From Actinomyces sp. oral taxon 448 str. F0400 (GTDB lineage Bacteria > Actinomycetota > Actinomycetes > Actinomycetales > Actinomycetaceae), in NCBI RefSeq assembly GCF_000220835.1, contig NZ_GL985606.1, positions 2,355,480-2,419,479 on the forward strand: a DNA stretch of 64,000 nt, in the 5' to 3' direction. Each line of letters opens with the position of its first letter. Position 1 is the stretch's first letter. The notes under the pieces are model-generated. The model was not told the DNA's origin. It made no database searches and saw only the letters and a list, made by a program, of their open reading frames with translations. Shown here one piece after another: positions 9,114 through 17,885 of the stretch. The position numbers and the translations under genes are program-made.

Positions 9114-10052
9114 ATGGCCAGGATGCTGCCGGTTCCCGTGACGGCGCTCCCCCGTGTGCAGGATCGGATGTCTTTCCTCTACCTGGAGCACTGCGTCGTG
9201 CACCGGCAGGATGGTGCCCTGACCGCCCGTAACGACCAGGGCACCATCCATGTCCCCGCCGCCTCCCTGGTGGCTGTCCTCTTCGGCCCGGGAACGTCGG
9301 TCAGTCATCAGGCGATGAGTCTGCTCGGTGAATGCGGAACGACGGCGGTCTGGGTCGGTGAGCGCGGAGTTCGCTATTATGCGCACGGTCGCTCGCTGGC
9401 GACGTCCACCCGGCTTCTGATGGAGCAGGCGACCCGCGTTTCCTCGCCTCAAAAACGTCTGCGTGTAGCGCGTGAAATGTACTGCATGCGTTTTCACGGC
9501 GAGGACGTCGACGGTCTCACCATGCAGCAACTGCGAGGTCGCGAAGGCGCCCGGATCCGTGAGGTGTATCGGGAGAACTCGCGACGAACCGGTGTGCCAT
9601 GGACCCGCAGGGAGTATCGGCCCGACGATTTCGAGGCATCGGACCCGATCAATCAGGCCCTCTCAGCGGCGCACGCCGCGCTGTACGGAGTCGTTCACGG
9701 CGTCATCGTGTCACTGGGCTGCTCACCGGGGCTCGGTTTTGTCCACACCGGACACGAACGATCCTTCGTGTACGACGTCGCAGACCTGTATAAGGCCGAG
9801 ACGACGATCCCGATCTCCTTCGACGTGGTCGCCGAGGGAATGGACGACCTCACCGGCACGACTCGACGGCGCGTTCGAGACAGGATCTTCGAGCTGAAGG
9901 TCATAGAGCGAACGGTCAGGGACATCTATCAACTGCTCGGAGTCGACGAGCAGGAGGATATGAGCATCAACGTCGTCTCGCTATGGGACTACCAGCGGCG
10001 TGCCGTCACCGGTGGATCGAACTACGCCGGAGAGGACGCGGGAGGATGGTAG
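9114..10052 (+). CDS. cas1: Spacer integrase Cas1 (type I-E)
   Basis: Catalytic subunit of the Cas1-Cas2 complex that inserts new spacers at the leader end. 312 residues. The metal ligands are intact: E144 in LRGREGARIRE, H211 in GFVHTGHE and D224 in VYDVADLYK, equivalent to E. coli E141, H208 and D221. It starts 3 nt after casE and overlaps cas2. Nothing in it suggests loss of function. Confidence 0.97.
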   Translation: MARMLPVPVTALPRVQDRMSFLYLEHCVVHRQDGALTARNDQGTIHVPAASLVAVLFGPGTSVSHQAMSLLGECGTTAVWVGERGVRYYAHGRSLATSTRLLMEQATRVSSPQKRLRVAREMYCMRFHGEDVDGLTMQQLRGREGARIREVYRENSRRTGVPWTRREYRPDDFEASDPINQALSAAHAALYGVVHGVIVSLGCSPGLGFVHTGHERSFVYDVADLYKAETTIPISFDVVAEGMDDLTGTTRRRVRDRIFELKVIERTVRDIYQLLGVDEQEDMSINVVSLWDYQRRAVTGGSNYAGEDAGGW

Positions 10053-10444
10053 TGCTGATTCTGTCAGCAGCCCCGGCCTCACTGCGCGGGGCCATGACGC
10101 GATGGCTGCTCGAGGTCTCCCCCGGAGTCTTCGTCGGCCACCTCTCGGCTCGCGTCCGCGAGCAACTGTGGGAACTGGTCCGAGCGTACATAGGCGACGG
10201 GCGCGCGCTCCTGATCTGGTCGGTGCGCTCCGAGCAGCACTTCACCGTGGCCTCGCTGGGATACGACCGGGAGCCACTGGACGTCGAAGGCTGCCTCGTC
10301 ATGCGTACCCCCTACCGGCAGATCGAAGGGTCGTCGTCGCAGGCCCTACCCGGCGCCGTTAAACCGGCGAAGGAGTCGTGGTCGATCGCTGCCCGGCGAC
10401 GACGCTTCCGCAACTCAGCCGAGCGGTCCCTAGGTCACCAGTGA
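10046..10444 (+). CDS. cas2: Spacer acquisition protein Cas2 (type I-E)
   Basis: Structural partner of Cas1. 132 residues from ATG 10046; GTG 10052 is an alternative in the same frame and is better spaced (6 nt) from GGAGG at 10041-10045. The core LRGAMTRWLLEVSPGVFVGHLSARVREQLW is typical Cas2e. E. coli Cas2 has 94 residues; here about 40 extra basic residues rich in Ser/Arg follow the core, with no recognisable DnaQ domain. It overlaps cas1 by 7 nt and ends 56 bases before the first repeat. Confidence 0.95.
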   Translation: MVVLILSAAPASLRGAMTRWLLEVSPGVFVGHLSARVREQLWELVRAYIGDGRALLIWSVRSEQHFTVASLGYDREPLDVEGCLVMRTPYRQIEGSSSQALPGAVKPAKESWSIAARRRRFRNSAERSLGHQ

Positions 10445-10500
10445 AGGCGAACGCCCCCTGGTAGGGTGGCCCACCGTTGGAATCACGCCGATCGCCAAGT
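10445..10500 (+). promoter_or_regulatory. Short CRISPR leader between cas2 and the first repeat
   Basis: Only 56 bases separate the cas2 stop from repeat 1, and they are GC-rich, unlike classical AT-rich leaders. TAGGGT at 10461-10466 fits a -10 box (TANNNT) and would start a transcript about 28 bases before the first repeat; no good -35 is seen. GGTGG-C-CCACC is a small inverted repeat here. Being at the cas2 end, and opposite the degenerate last repeat, this should be the acquisition end. Confidence 0.55.
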
Positions 10501-13500
10501 GTAAACCCCGCGCGAGCGGGGATGATCCCAGATACGACGAAGGCGACAGCGGCGCAGTGGCGTAAACCCCGCGCGAGCGGGGATGATCCGGGTCACGGCA
10601 TGCGATCTGAACGGCTGGGCACGTAAACCCCGCGCGAGCGGGGATGATCCCGGGACTGCCACTTATTCCAAGCCGCGCAGGGAGTAAACCCCGCGCGAGC
10701 GGGGATGATCCGCCTATCAAGGCGGAACTCCTGTGGCAGATCGAGTAAACCCCGCGCGAGCGGGGATGATCCCTGGGGCGGCGTCGGTGATCGCGGACGT
10801 GTCAGGTAAACCCCGCGCGAGCGGGGATGATCCCCCGGAGTCATGGAACTACGAACGCCTGGACGAGTAAACCCCGCGCGAGCGGGGATGATCCCCGAAG
10901 TAGTAGGATCCGTTTGCTTTGTCCTTGGTAAACCCCGCGCGAGCGGGGATGATCCGGGGCGGTTGCAGGCTTGGCCGTGTCAGCGTCGGTAAACCCCGCG
11001 CGAGCGGGGATGATCCCGTCAGACAAGGACAGGTCCGCGACACCAACCTGTAAACCCCGCGCGAGCGGGGATGATCCCGGCAACCACACGGATCGGACGG
11101 ACGGTGCAGGGTAAACCCCGCGCGAGCGGGGATGATCCGCTCCGTCGCGTACTCCTCCAACCGAAACACCTGTAAACCCCGCGCGAGCGGGGATGATCCC
11201 CGCCCCGACCCGACGGGGCGCAACAGACAGGAGTAAACCCCGCGCGAGCGGGGATGATCCCGCGCACGCGCTGCGTCGCGCGCTGCTCTGACAGTAAACC
11301 CCGCGCGAGCGGGGATGATCCCCCAGACAACGCCTCTCGACATGCAGCGCGTGTGTAAACCCCGCGCGAGCGGGGATGATCCCTCTGACAAGGAGCATCG
11401 AGAACAATGAGCAGGGTAAACCCCGCGCGAGCGGGGATGATCCCTCGACCCCGAGTCGGTGCGCCTCGTCTGGGCTGTAAACCCCGCGCGAGCGGGGATG
11501 ATCCCGAGCTGATGATCGACAGCACGAGGATGACTAAGTAAACCCCGCGCGAGCGGGGATGATCCTTGACTCGCACGTGGCTGATCTGGTTGGCGGTAAG
11601 TAAACCCCGCGCGAGCGGGGATGATCCGTCACGACGCAGCAGACGGGTCTGTGGGTGATCGTAAACCCCGCGCGAGCGGGGATGATCCTCGGGGTGCGGG
11701 GCGCTCTGAGTACGGCCTGTGGTAAACCCCGCGCGAGCGGGGATGATCCGTGACCATGAGGCTCGACAAGAACCTGACCTCGGTAAACCCCGCGCGAGCG
11801 GGGATGATCCCCCGCGCGGCATGGCTGCACGCGGCGGCAGCGGGTAAACCCCGCGCGAGCGGGGATGATCCACGTGGACAAGGCGGGCATGCTGATGCTG
11901 CTCAGTAAACCCCGCGCGAGCGGGGATGATCCGTTCAGCGTGTTGTAGGTCCGATCCGCATACGGGTAAACCCCGCGCGAGCGGGGATGATCCCGTGCAC
12001 GTCGGCTTGTGGTTGTCGAACGGGAAGTAAACCCCGCGCGAGCGGGGATGATCCCAGCCGCGGTGGGGGCCGGCCTAGCGCTGGCCCGTAAACCCCGCGC
12101 GAGCGGGGATGATCCCAGGGTCCAGTCGTCGGCGTCGGTTTCCCGCAGGTAAACCCCGCGCGAGCGGGGATGATCCGGTCACCGTCACCGGCACGATGAC
12201 CCTGCGAGAGTAAACCCCGCGCGAGCGGGGATGATCCGCGATGGCGGACGTGAAGACTTCGTTGGGGTCGGTAAACCCCGCGCGAGCGGGGATGATCCAG
12301 GACCCCTCCAATGGCCGTTGAGACCGTCACCGTAAACCCCGCGCGAGCGGGGATGATCCCAGTAATGAAAGGAACCCTCTAATGGACCGCATCGTAAACC
12401 CCGCGCGAGCGGGGATGATCCAGCGCCGGCAAAGCTTACGTTGAATGCTCCGCGGTAAACCCCGCGCGAGCGGGGATGATCCCCATTTTGACCAGGTGGA
12501 CACGCAGCTTCGCCAGGTAAACCCCGCGCGAGCGGGGATGATCCCTGATGACCCCCGCCGGAGTCGTCTCCGAAGCCGTAAACCCCGCGCGAGCGGGGAT
12601 GATCCCAGGAGCCGGACTACATTCCGATCCCCGACGACGTAAACCCCGCGCGAGCGGGGATGATCCCCCTACCACACGGGTCACACCACCGCAACCGGGG
12701 TAAACCCCGCGCGAGCGGGGATGATCCGCCGGACATGCCGTTCGCTACGGGTGATGAGGTGTAAACCCCGCGCGAGCGGGGATGATCCGCTTGGCGAGCT
12801 TGACGGTAGCACGCAGGCCACGGTAAACCCCGCGCGAGCGGGGATGATCCCGTTGCTATTTTCGGTACATCCCGTGGTGGCGGGTAAACCCCGCGCGAGC
12901 GGGGATGATCCGAGCACAGGGAGTCGAAGAAGAAGATTGATTTGGTAAACCCCGCGCGAGCGGGGATGATCCCGACCTTAGTTTGACGGATCAGATTAGG
13001 ACGGCGTAAACCCCGCGCGAGCGGGGATGATCCCTTACCGATATCATCACTGAACGAGTAGGTGTCGTAAACCCCGCGCGAGCGGGGATGATCCTTGGCG
13101 CATCTGGCTGATTGGCGGGGCGAGATGGTAAACCCCGCGCGAGCGGGGATGATCCCACCCGCCGCCACACCGCCATACGTGCCGCCGCGTAAACCCCGCG
13201 CGAGCGGGGATGATCCCGGGGAGCGGACTGTGACTGCTTTTGCTTCGGCGTAAACCCCGCGCGAGCGGGGATGATCCCAACACCCTCGCCGCTGCCGCGG
13301 GCATCCCGGTGTAAACCCCGCGCGAGCGGGGATGATCCCGACGGGACCACGATCGGAGTCGGCGTGATGGTGTAAACCCCGCGCGAGCGGGGATGATCCG
13401 GCAATATCCTCGTCATCCTCCCGTGGGACGGCGTAAACCCCGCGCGAGCGGGGATGATCCGGCCGAGCGCGCGCTCCTGACCGCCTTCGTCGCGTAAACC

Positions 13501-14246
13501 CCGCGCGAGCGGGGATGATCCCACCTCACGATCCACCGGTCTGGAACGCACGACGTAAACCCCGCGCGAGCGGGGATGATCCCTGCGCGAGCAGCTCGAG
13601 TCTTCCAACGAGAAGGTAAACCCCGCGCGAGCGGGGATGATCCGGCTTCACCCCACCACCACCCTCACCCCACCCGGTAAACCCCGCGCGAGCGGGGATG
13701 ATCCGGAGACCGCCCCATGACCCGCACCCTCTACGTAGTAAACCCCGCGCGAGCGGGGATGATCCCGTGCTGTACAACGAAGGCGGCGAAGGTATTCAGT
13801 AAACCCCGCGCGAGCGGGGATGATCCTGTCTTCGAGGGTCACGACGGTTCCTTTCAGCTGTAAACCCCGCGCGAGCGGGGATGATCCCCAACAGGCCGAC
13901 AAGGGACGCAACACAGGACAGTAAACCCCGCGCGAGCGGGGATGATCCGTCGAGGAGCATGTCCTTCGCGGACACGGTCGCGTAAACCCCGCGCGAGCGG
14001 GGATGATCCTCGTGACCTTCCCGTCCAGGGAGGACATCTTCGGTAAACCCCGCGCGAGCGGGGATGATCCGGAGCTGTGCGCAGCATGGGACGCAACCTG
14101 AAGGTAAACCCCGCGCGAGCGGGGATGATCCCGACATCCTGATCGGGGCGCGCAGATGATCGCCGTAAACCCCGCGCGAGCGGGGATGATCCCCAACAGG
14201 TCATCGCTGCGGGTCGAAGCCGCCGGTAAACCCCGCGCGAGCGGGG
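10501..14246 (+). CRISPR. Type I-E CRISPR array, 62 repeats and 61 spacers
   Basis: A 28-nt repeat recurs every 61 bases. Its parts are GTAAA, stem CCCCGC, tetraloop GCGA, stem GCGGGG and 3' end ATGATCC. Counting every copy gives 62 repeats. The first 61 look identical. The last (14226) keeps GTAAA and the hairpin but loses ATGATCC. Spacers are 33 nt except four of 34 nt, before the repeats at 11600, 12394, 12517 and 12823. Orientation matches E. coli I-E repeats, with the leader at the cas2 side. Cas6e cleavage after GCGGGG would leave a handle of ATGATCC plus one base. Uniform repeats and a single worn end suggest an active or recently active array. Confidence 0.99.
14226..14246 (+). repeat. 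Truncated terminal CRISPR repeat
   Basis: The last repeat matches the consensus for 21 nt, through the complete hairpin, then changes to CAATTACTC where ATGATCC is expected. It marks the leader-distal end of the array. Confidence 0.9.
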
Positions 14247-14567
14247 CAATTACTCATCACCCCTCAGCCCTCGCCCGACCATCTCAGCCTCCCCACAATC
14301 ACACCAGTGATTATTCTTCCCGATCAACGCGAACCACACGAGCACCCCTCTCGCCTCATGATCTCTTCTCGTGCGTGCGCAGGCCCTGCCGGGTCCCGGA
14401 TACCAGCAGAGTCGGCCCGGCCAATAGACGCCGCGGCGACGAACCGACGCGCGCCGTCGACAACCACGTCACCGCTCGGCTCCCGAGCTCAATGCCCCAT
14501 GTGCTCCATTTCTTCTCGGGCATCATCCGCAGCAAGAAATACGGGCAAGACGGCAGCCTGCGCCTCC

Positions 14568-14598
14568 GCGGAGCATCGCTCTTCAGGCGATGCTCCGC
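14568..14598. terminator. 12-bp hairpin after the CRISPR array, possible terminator
   Basis: GCGGAGCATCGC pairs perfectly with GCGATGCTCCGC around the 7-nt loop TCTTCAG. No T-run follows, so it may be a T-less terminator for array transcription or an RNA element upstream of mnmA. Confidence 0.4.
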
Positions 14599-14668
14599 CC
14601 GAGGCCTTCCCGCCCCTCTTCCACAGCACGACGGCGCAGCCCCCTCGGATCCCGAACCTCACGACCAC

Positions 14669-14693
14669 CTACTGCACGCAGTAGCCTGGCTAC
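14669..14693 (+). promoter_or_regulatory. Overlapping inverted repeats upstream of mnmA
   Basis: CTACTGC-AC-GCAGTAG and GTAGCC-T-GGCTAC share the central GTAG, so the two pairings exclude each other. TAGCCT within them also fits a -10 box about 55 bases before the mnmA start. This could be an operator or promoter, or a small switchable hairpin. Confidence 0.35.
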
Positions 14694-14741
14694 CGCCCTC
14701 GACGCACCACCAACCGCTATCACCCGACCACAGGAGACCCC

Positions 14742-15884
14742 ATGCGCGTACTCGCGGCACTGTCCGGCGGAGTCGACTCCGCTGTGGCCGCTGCCCGCGT
14801 TCTGGACGCCGGGCACGACGTCGTCGGAGTGCACATGGCCCTGACCCGCAACCGCGCCGCCACCCGCTCGGGCTCGCGTGGCTGCTGCTCCATCGAGGAC
14901 GCCTCCGATGCCCGCTGGGCAGCCGAGATCCTCGGCATCCCCTTCTACGTGTGGGACTTGTCCGAGCAGTTCGAGGAGCGGGTCGTCGCCGATTTCCTCG
15001 CCGAGTACCGTGCGGGCCGCACTCCCAACCCCTGCGTGCGCTGCAACGAGCGCGTCAAGTTCGACGCCCTGCTCGAACGGGCCCTCGCCCTCGGCTTCGA
15101 CGCCGTCGCCACCGGCCACTACGCCCGACTGACCGGGGGCGCCGCCACCGGCCACCCCGGCAGGACCGCTGGCCTGGAGCTGCGCCGCGCCGTCGACGCC
15201 GCTAAGGACCAGTCCTACGTGCTCGCCATCTCCGGACGCGAAGGACTATCCCGCGCTCTCTTCCCCCTCGGCGACGCCCCCTCCAAAGCGGCTGTGCGCG
15301 CCGAGGCCGAGCGCCGCGGCCTGCCGGTGGCCGCCAAACCCGACTCCTACGACATCTGCTTCATCGCCGATGGCGACACTCGCGGATTTCTCACCCGCAG
15401 CCTCGGCACGAGCAAGGGGGCCCTCGTCTCCCCCGACGGCAAGATTCTGGGTACGCACTCCGGATACTTCGGCTTCACTGTCGGTCAGCGTCGAGGGCTG
15501 GGATTGACCCGCCCGGCCCCGGACGGACGCCCCCGCTACGTCATCGAAACTCGACCCGCCACCAACGAGGTGGTCGTCGGTCCTGCAGAACTCCTGCACC
15601 GCAGCGCCGTCGACGGCCAGGAGCTCGTCCTGCTGGCTGAGCCGAACCCCCTCGGCGAGGGCGCCGTCGGCTGGCGGGACGTGACCGTGCAGGTGCGCGC
15701 TCACGGACGGTCCGTACCGGCCGACGTCGCCGTCGACCCGGTGGCTCGAACCCTGCGGGCGGATCTGCGCCAGCCACTGCGGGGACTGGCGGCGGGGCAG
15801 TCCATCGTCATCTACGGCCCCGCGGACGCCGGCTCGGGCGGCGAACGGGCGCTCGCCCAGGCCACCGTCTCCCAATCTCGCTGA
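14742..15884 (+). CDS. mnmA: tRNA 2-thiouridylase MnmA
   Basis: ATP-dependent enzyme that thiolates the wobble uridine (s2U34) of tRNAs for Lys, Glu and Gln with sulfur relayed from a cysteine desulfurase. 380 residues. The PP-loop SGGVDS is at residues 8-13. The catalytic cysteines are C98 in [12 protein letters not shown] and C207 in [11 protein letters not shown]. The ribosome site CAGGAGA precedes the ATG. Its functional partner is the desulfurase at the left end of the window, about 13.7 kb away across the CRISPR locus. It converges with the ABC permease gene after 20 bases. Confidence 0.96.
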   Translation: MRVLAALSGGVDSAVAAARVLDAGHDVVGVHMALTRNRAATRSGSRGCCSIEDASDARWAAEILGIPFYVWDLSEQFEERVVADFLAEYRAGRTPNPCVRCNERVKFDALLERALALGFDAVATGHYARLTGGAATGHPGRTAGLELRRAVDAAKDQSYVLAISGREGLSRALFPLGDAPSKAAVRAEAERRGLPVAAKPDSYDICFIADGDTRGFLTRSLGTSKGALVSPDGKILGTHSGYFGFTVGQRRGLGLTRPAPDGRPRYVIETRPATNEVVVGPAELLHRSAVDGQELVLLAEPNPLGEGAVGWRDVTVQVRAHGRSVPADVAVDPVARTLRADLRQPLRGLAAGQSIVIYGPADAGSGGERALAQATVSQSR

Positions 15885-15904
15885 CATAGCAGATCGGAGG
15901 GCGG

Positions 15905-16726
15905 TCAGCGCAAGGACATGTGCCGCTCGATCGCACGCACCGCCCACCAGACCAGCACCACGGCGAGTAGCGGGCTCACGATGACACTTCCCGCACCCAC
16001 GATCGCGGGATCAGTGTCCCCGCCGACCGATTCAAGGAACTCGGGCCACATCATGCGGGTCGTGAGATCTCCGGTGCCCACGTCGATGCTGAGGGGCAGG
16101 AAAAGGGTCGACACCAGACCGAGCAGCTGGTTGACCACGTACAGCACGACGAAACCGATCAGCGGCGCCCCGAAACCGGCATGGCTGTAACGCCCCTGGG
16201 CACCGATGCTCATAACAGCGGCGACCTCAACGATGAGCGCCGCGAAACCGATCAGAACGGAGACGATGAGGAACGTCGTCAGGCCCGGACCCGCAGCATC
16301 GGCAGCCGTGCGCACCGACTCCAGGATCTCGCTAAGACCGACCCCCTTACTGTGCGCCAGCGCGGCGCACCAGCCGACGAGACCGACCAGGGCGAACGCA
16401 ACCGACATCAGCCCCATGAGGCAGGCGTAGAGGAGCTTGGCGGTCACGTGCACCCGGCCGCGCACCGGTACCGCCTGGGTGAGATAACCGCGCTGACCGT
16501 ACATGGACTGCCAGTACTCGACCGCGATCTGAACCAGAACGACGACCGGCATCGCCACGAGCACCAGGGAGGCGGCAATCTGCATGAGCGCCGCCAGGCT
16601 GTCGACATCGGCCAGCAACCACCACAGCCCGAGGAACCCGACCAGAACGACGATACAGACCCCGAGCGTGGCCGCATTGCGCCCCACTTGGGTGCGGATC
16701 TCCTCGGCGAAGAGCGTGCGAAGCAT
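15905..16726 (-). CDS. ABC transporter permease (YtrA/GntR-linked)
   Basis: Integral membrane subunit of an ABC transporter, 273 residues, with about six hydrophobic segments (for example VCIVVLVGFLGLWWLL near 25-40 and VLVWWAVRAI near the end). It has no close functional signature, so the substrate is unknown. The start overlaps the ATPase stop by one base (TGATG). Third gene of a gntR-ATPase-permease operon; such operons commonly respond to cell-wall stress or antimicrobial peptides, but that is an inference from context. Confidence 0.85.
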   Translation of the reverse strand: MLRTLFAEEIRTQVGRNAATLGVCIVVLVGFLGLWWLLADVDSLAALMQIAASLVLVAMPVVVLVQIAVEYWQSMYGQRGYLTQAVPVRGRVHVTAKLLYACLMGLMSVAFALVGLVGWCAALAHSKGVGLSEILESVRTAADAAGPGLTTFLIVSVLIGFAALIVEVAAVMSIGAQGRYSHAGFGAPLIGFVVLYVVNQLLGLVSTLFLPLSIDVGTGDLTTRMMWPEFLESVGGDTDPAIVGAGSVIVSPLLAVVLVWWAVRAIERHMSLR

Positions 16727-17502
16727 CAGCGGTACTCCTTCCGGAACAGGGCGTCCAGGCTCATGGAGTGAGCCTGACGCAGGTCGTCGGCGTCGCCGGC
16801 CAGCAGCAGGTGCCCGTCCTTGAGGAAGACGACCGAGTCGACGATCGGCTCGACGTCGGCGATCAGATGAGTGGAGATGAGCATGAGAGCATGCGGGTCG
16901 AAATCACGCAGGACGCCGTCGAGGACGATCTCGCGGGCGGTGGGATCCACACCGGAGATGGGTTCGTCGAGCAGGTAGACGCGGGCACGCCGGCTCATGG
17001 CCAGGGCGATGCGCAGCTTCTCCCCCATGCCCTTGCTCATCTCCTTGATGGAACGATCGACGGGCAATGCGAAGAAGTCGACAAGACGATGGGCCTTATC
17101 GGCATCGAAGTCGGCGAACAGGCGGGAGAACTGGGCGATCGCCCGCGGCGGCGTCATGCGCGTGGACAAGAACTCAGCATCAGGCAGGAAGGACACGAAG
17201 TCCTTGGACTGCGGTCCCGGGGCGTGTCCGCCGAGAAGCACCTCGCCCTCGTAGTCGGCCAGAACCCCGGCGAGGATCTTGAGCAGGGTGGTCTTGCCGC
17301 AGCCGTTGGGACCCATGAGACCGACGATGCGTCCGGCAGGCAGGGCCAGGCTCAGATCGTTCAGGGCGGACCGTCCGCGGTAGGTCTTGGTCAGGCGACG
17401 CACGGTGACCAGCGGCGGGGCCCCGTCCAAGGAGGCGATGACACCGGGAGGGGCATCGGGGCGCTCGGCATCCAGCGACGCGGCCGTCGGTGACGTACTC
17501 AT
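16726..17502 (-). CDS. ABC transporter ATP-binding protein
   Basis: ATPase subunit paired with the downstream permease. 258 residues from ATG 17502 (MSTSPTAAS), chosen because it overlaps the gntR stop as ATGA and has AGGAGAG upstream; a longer in-frame start at 17541 would lie inside gntR. Walker A GPNGCGKTTLLK, Walker B VYLLDEPISGVDP and a modified signature EMSKGMGEKLRI are visible. The SKGMG signature is common in this drug/peptide-type ABC family. Confidence 0.93.
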   Translation of the reverse strand: MSTSPTAASLDAERPDAPPGVIASLDGAPPLVTVRRLTKTYRGRSALNDLSLALPAGRIVGLMGPNGCGKTTLLKILAGVLADYEGEVLLGGHAPGPQSKDFVSFLPDAEFLSTRMTPPRAIAQFSRLFADFDADKAHRLVDFFALPVDRSIKEMSKGMGEKLRIALAMSRRARVYLLDEPISGVDPTAREIVLDGVLRDFDPHALMLISTHLIADVEPIVDSVVFLKDGHLLLAGDADDLRQAHSMSLDALFRKEYR

Positions 17503-17885
17503 GAGGTCTCTCCTGATTCCTGAATGGGATGATCCGGCCACCGTTCGGTCAGCACCTCGCCCGCCTGAGCGAGATCCATACCGATGGCGGTGACAGCGGT
17601 GATGAAGGTGTCCGCGGCGCCGACGGCGAGCTCGCGGCGGGTGGCATCGAGCACCCCGGTATCCGCGGTGACGAAGCGCCCGGCCGTACGCTCGGCCGTC
17701 GTCAGGCCGGAGCGGTCGAGCTCGGCCAGGGCTCGCTGGACGGTGTTGGGATTGACTCCGGTATCCGCAGCGAGGTCACGCACACTGGGGATCCGGGTCC
17801 CGGGAACCCATGCGCCGGTGACGATTCGCAGGCGGAAGTCGTCGACCAGCTGAATCCAGATCGGACGGGAATCGTCGATCGGCAC
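17499..17885 (-). CDS. GntR-family regulator, YtrA type
   Basis: Small transcriptional repressor, 128 residues: an N-terminal winged helix (PIWIQLVDDFRLRIVTG, then GTRIPSVRDLAADTGVNPNTVQRAL) plus a short dimerising helical tail, as in the YtrA subgroup. GTG start with GAGGAGG upstream. It is the first gene of the gntR-ATPase-permease operon and probably autoregulates through the palindrome at 17956-17981. Confidence 0.92.
   Translation of the reverse strand: MPIDDSRPIWIQLVDDFRLRIVTGAWVPGTRIPSVRDLAADTGVNPNTVQRALAELDRSGLTTAERTAGRFVTADTGVLDATRRELAVGAADTFITAVTAIGMDLAQAGEVLTERWPDHPIQESGETS

Larger units (their letters stand above)
14247..14741. other. Gap between the array and mnmA, no gene seen
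   Basis: About 495 bases with no reading frame showing the third-position G/C bias of the neighbouring genes. It holds a 12-bp hairpin (14568-14598) and two overlapping inverted repeats (14669-14693) before mnmA. The first 150 bases are less GC-rich than the surroundings. Confidence 0.6.

Noticed and set aside
13860-14225. Two spacers starting with CCAACAGG as possible primed acquisition from one target
   Set aside because: An 8-base match at the same position among 61 spacers is not far from chance, and the rest of the spacers differ.
10430-14249. Many long minus-strand open frames (up to about 280 codons) with repeated peptides such as SSPLARGL and IIPARAGFT
   Set aside because: They are readings of the CRISPR repeat in successive frames; the 61-base period and lack of homologous protein structure explain them.
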